Part shown: one piece after another, positions 61,693-64,000 of the stretch | Position numbering within the stretch: the first letter of the stretch is position 1 | Layout of the letters: each line of letters begins with the position of its first letter | Assembly (NCBI RefSeq): GCF_045310525.1 | Contig: NZ_JBJHZY010000003.1 | Span: 1 to 64,000, forward strand | From: Clostridium_AT radicumherbarum | Lineage (GTDB): Bacteria; Bacillota; Clostridia; Clostridiales; Clostridiaceae | Reading direction: 5' to 3' | DNA length: 64,000 bases | Made by a program: the position numbers and the translations under genes | The notes under the pieces: model-generated | Database searches by the model: none | What the model was told of the DNA's origin: nothing | What the model saw: the letters and a program-made list of their open reading frames with translations, nothing else

Positions 61693-61758
61693 AAATGACA
61701 CCCAGATGACTTATTACTTATTTATTTAGATAAGTAATAAGTCATCTGGATGCCATTT
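61693..61758 (-). terminator. Long terminator hairpin after the diguanylate cyclase gene
   Basis: 29-bp arms with two mismatches (core CCAGATGACTTATTACTTAT/ATAAGTAATAAGTCATCTGG) around an 8-nt loop; the minus-strand T run is TTTATTTT. Unusually long stem. Confidence 0.75.
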
Positions 61759-61762
61759 ATAA

Positions 61763-63946
61763 TTAATATACTCCAATTCTATTTCTGCCTTTTTGCTTTG
61801 CTGCATATAAGGCTTTATCAGCCAAGGCTGATATATGATTTACTGTTAGTTCTTCTTTAGGGTTAATAGTGCAAAGTCCAAAAGTTAATGTTACGTGATC
61901 TGCTGCCTTGGAAAATTTATGTTCTATATTTAGCCCATCTATTAAACTTTTCATTTTATCTGCTATATTAAGTGCAGCTTCAGTAGAGGTATTTTTGAAA
62001 ACTGCTGCAAATTCATCTCCCCCATATCTAGCTGCAAAACCATGAAATTCATTGGCTGCTGCTTGTAAGGTTTTTGCAATTTGCTTTAAACAGTAATCTC
62101 CTGCAAGATGGCTATAATTGTCATTGTATTCCTTAAAGCTATCCACATCAATGAGCATAATGGTATAAGGCTCCTTATTTATTTTTGCATTATTCCAATC
62201 TGCCTCTGCTTGTTCATCAAAGTACCGTCTGTTAGGTATTTCAGTTAGCCCATCTAAGTTTGATAAAACAAGTAATCTTTCATTTAGTTCTTCAAGGTCA
62301 TTTGATTTCTGAGCATTTCTAATGGCAATGGCTATATAGGAAGCAAGTGCTTTTACAGTATCCAAGTTATATTGAGAGTATGCGTTTTTTGTTAAGCTTT
62401 GTACCGTAATTACCCCTAATACATTATCTTCAAATATTAACGGACAATATATAAGAGACTGAGTTCTAGCACCTGGAGTTATTTTTCTATCTTCAAGATA
62501 CAGTTTGTACTCATTTTCAACGTCATTAATAAGTATTTCTTTTTTATTTACAATACACCAGGAAGCCCAGCCGCTTTTATTACCAATTCTATTTGAGAAC
62601 ACGGGATATCTTTTAGAGTTTTCGATAAATAAACTATATTCAACAGTTTCGGTTTCTTTGTCATATAAAGCTATTCCAAAGGTATATGCAGGCATTAAAT
62701 TATTTATGCTTACATATACTAATTGTAAAATTTTTTCGAAATTTAATGTAGATGTAATATCTTGTCCAATTTGACTTATAGTTTTCATATTATTATAGAA
62801 TTCCAATAATTCAGCAGTTTTCTTTTCCAAGGCGTCTGTTTTTTCCTTAAGCTCAACATTTTTGAGCCTATAAATTTCCTTTTCTTGAAGAGATTGTTCC
62901 ATTTTAAACTGAAGGGTAATATTTTTTAATTTGTGTTCAACGCTTTCATCTATTACTTTTTTCTCATGGTCATGAAACTTTTTATAATAATAAAGTGCCT
63001 TATCAAACTGGCCTATTTTTTCATGGGTTTCAGCTAAATAAGAATTTATTTTTGAAATCAGTTCTTTAGAATTAATTTCATAAGCTAAACTTAAGGCTTT
63101 ACCTAAATAATCAATAGCTTCATCATTTTTGTTATTCTTCACTAGTAATCTATGAAGGTCTATCATTACAGTTATCATAAAATAACGTTCATTAGTTTCC
63201 TTGCTTATTTCTAAGCTTCTTAAAAATAAATTTAAAGATTCCATTGAATTATCTTGCTTAAGGTTTATTTTACCAAGTTGATGCAGACAAGCTGCCTCAA
63301 TCATCCTATCCTTAACCATACGTGAAAGCTGCAAGCTTTTTTCTGTAAAATCCTTTGCAGTTTGGAAATCATTTAAATAGTAATACACTTCCCCGATGTT
63401 TTGTAATACAATACATTTAACATTTTCAGCACTGATTAAATTACAAATTTCCAAGCTTTGTAGATAGTATTTTAAAGCTTCTTCATAATTTTTTAAATCC
63501 TTATAGATTTCACCAACATTATTTAACACCCTGCATTCACTATTTTTATAATCAAACTGATGTATTATTTCTAATGACTTCATGTAATAATCTAAAGCCG
63601 AGTTATAGTTTGAAAGATCAAGATTAACATTACCTAGAACATTTAATATATCTGCTTCAAATTCCTTCAAATTTTCTTCCTTTGTAATCTGCAGTGCATC
63701 CATTAAAAAGCTAATTGCTTCTTCAGAATTTCCAAATATATACGAAGCCTTTCCTTTAATAAATAAACTTTTAGCAGCGCCTTTTTTATATTGTATGCGT
63801 TTTGAAAGCTTAAAGGCTTCACCAGATAACTCGATAGATTTTATGGGAGTATGTCTTATTACTTCTTCTGCTGAAATGTTTAACTTGTCTATCTTTTCTA
63901 TGAGAGAATAATCAGCAAATACTTTTTCTAATTTACAAGTTTCCAT
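61763..63946 (-). CDS. TPR-GAF-GGDEF diguanylate cyclase
   Basis: 727 aa, cytoplasmic. Residues 1-350 are TPR repeats (ALDYYMKSLEIIHQFDYKNS, ALKYYLQSLEICNL and similar), about 355-395 a coiled coil, about 400-550 a GAF sensor domain, and about 565-727 a GGDEF domain with the active motif GGDEF at 642. It should make cyclic di-GMP from GTP. The position where an RxxD inhibitory site usually precedes the active loop reads EFHG, so product feedback is probably lost. The ATG at 63946 has AGGAG; a longer in-frame ATG lies at 63967. The adjacent SigD-type promoter fits a motility context. Confidence 0.9.
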   Translation of the reverse strand: METCKLEKVFADYSLIEKIDKLNISAEEVIRHTPIKSIELSGEAFKLSKRIQYKKGAAKSLFIKGKASYIFGNSEEAISFLMDALQITKEENLKEFEADILNVLGNVNLDLSNYNSALDYYMKSLEIIHQFDYKNSECRVLNNVGEIYKDLKNYEEALKYYLQSLEICNLISAENVKCIVLQNIGEVYYYLNDFQTAKDFTEKSLQLSRMVKDRMIEAACLHQLGKINLKQDNSMESLNLFLRSLEISKETNERYFMITVMIDLHRLLVKNNKNDEAIDYLGKALSLAYEINSKELISKINSYLAETHEKIGQFDKALYYYKKFHDHEKKVIDESVEHKLKNITLQFKMEQSLQEKEIYRLKNVELKEKTDALEKKTAELLEFYNNMKTISQIGQDITSTLNFEKILQLVYVSINNLMPAYTFGIALYDKETETVEYSLFIENSKRYPVFSNRIGNKSGWASWCIVNKKEILINDVENEYKLYLEDRKITPGARTQSLIYCPLIFEDNVLGVITVQSLTKNAYSQYNLDTVKALASYIAIAIRNAQKSNDLEELNERLLVLSNLDGLTEIPNRRYFDEQAEADWNNAKINKEPYTIMLIDVDSFKEYNDNYSHLAGDYCLKQIAKTLQAAANEFHGFAARYGGDEFAAVFKNTSTEAALNIADKMKSLIDGLNIEHKFSKAADHVTLTFGLCTINPKEELTVNHISALADKALYAAKQKGRNRIGVY

Positions 63947-64000
63947 AAAATATCTCCTATCATGCAAATATACTATTTAAAGGCTCTAGGATGAATAAGG

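Noticed and set aside
61623..61694. 24-codon plus-strand peptide or cyclic di-GMP riboswitch in the G+C-rich block
   Set aside because: No ribosome site for the peptide; the conserved riboswitch core is missing, and the block lies upstream of the SigD promoter rather than in the leader.
1..64000. CRISPR array, complete prophage, integrase or rRNA
   Set aside because: I saw no regularly spaced repeats, no phage structural or integrase genes and no rRNA segments anywhere in the window.

Overview
The window comes from a low-G+C, spore-forming Firmicute, almost certainly a Clostridium. The evidence is the very AT-rich DNA, strong GGAGG ribosome binding sites with frequent GTG/TTG starts, three gerA-type spore-germinant receptor clusters, 3H-domain NiaR, UPF0182, several ECF sigma/anti-sigma pairs and tRNAs with encoded CCA. 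I cannot name a species from sequence alone.

Layout. 0-15.4 kb looks like ordinary chromosome: the 3' end of a tRNA-Ala, a complete branched-chain amino-acid ABC operon (livJ-H-M-G-F), an MFS exporter facing an HD-domain protein, niaR, a DUF362/ferredoxin protein overlapping a UPF0182 membrane protein, an eroded GlpA-like/DUF1667 pair leading into serS, then tRNA-Ser(TGA), tRNA-Ser(GCT) and tRNA-Arg(ACG).

15.4-25.8 kb is an old, integrase-less genomic island anchored on tRNA-Arg(ACG). The 3' end of that tRNA recurs three times downstream (17346, 25004, 25762), splitting the region into three segments, as successive integrations at one tRNA would. Short repeats that look like integrase arm sites flank the first segment. 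Cargo: a small exported protein, half of an Old Yellow Enzyme gene, a 42-aa exported peptide followed by an RRNPP-type (HTH+TPR) peptide receptor and a secreted S53 serine-carboxyl peptidase, an IS21 istB remnant, a gerK-like receptor cluster, and a 72-aa protein with a decayed paralogue. The peptide-receptor-protease cassette is my best candidate for an undescribed cell-cell signalling system.

25.8-38.9 kb holds a radical SAM protein and an unusual concentration of four ECF sigma factors, each with membrane anti-sigma-like partners (DUF4179, DUF4367, or two zinc-finger ZAS proteins on either side of one sigma), plus an OatA-like O-acyltransferase. Pieces of these genes have been copied: a chimeric pseudogene at 36.5 kb joins a 65-bp piece of a ZAS gene to a 41-bp tail of a small gene at 43.1 kb, and an 80-bp hairpin-containing repeat occurs at 34.3 and 44.1 kb.

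39-48 kb carries two further complete gerA-B-C operons around a YgjP-type metallopeptidase, followed by convergent psd. 48.8-55.5 kb holds two TetR-regulated units: TetR plus YhgE/Pip membrane protein with matching operators, and TetR plus a G+C-richer, probably acquired oleate hydratase. Between them lie tRNA-Arg(CCT) and a 54-aa basic protein. 55.6-64 kb carries a flavin amine oxidase, tadA, a phosphohexomutase, tRNA-Ser(CGA), a coiled-coil protein behind a flagellar (SigD-type) promoter, and a TPR-GAF-GGDEF diguanylate cyclase that lacks the usual product-inhibition site.
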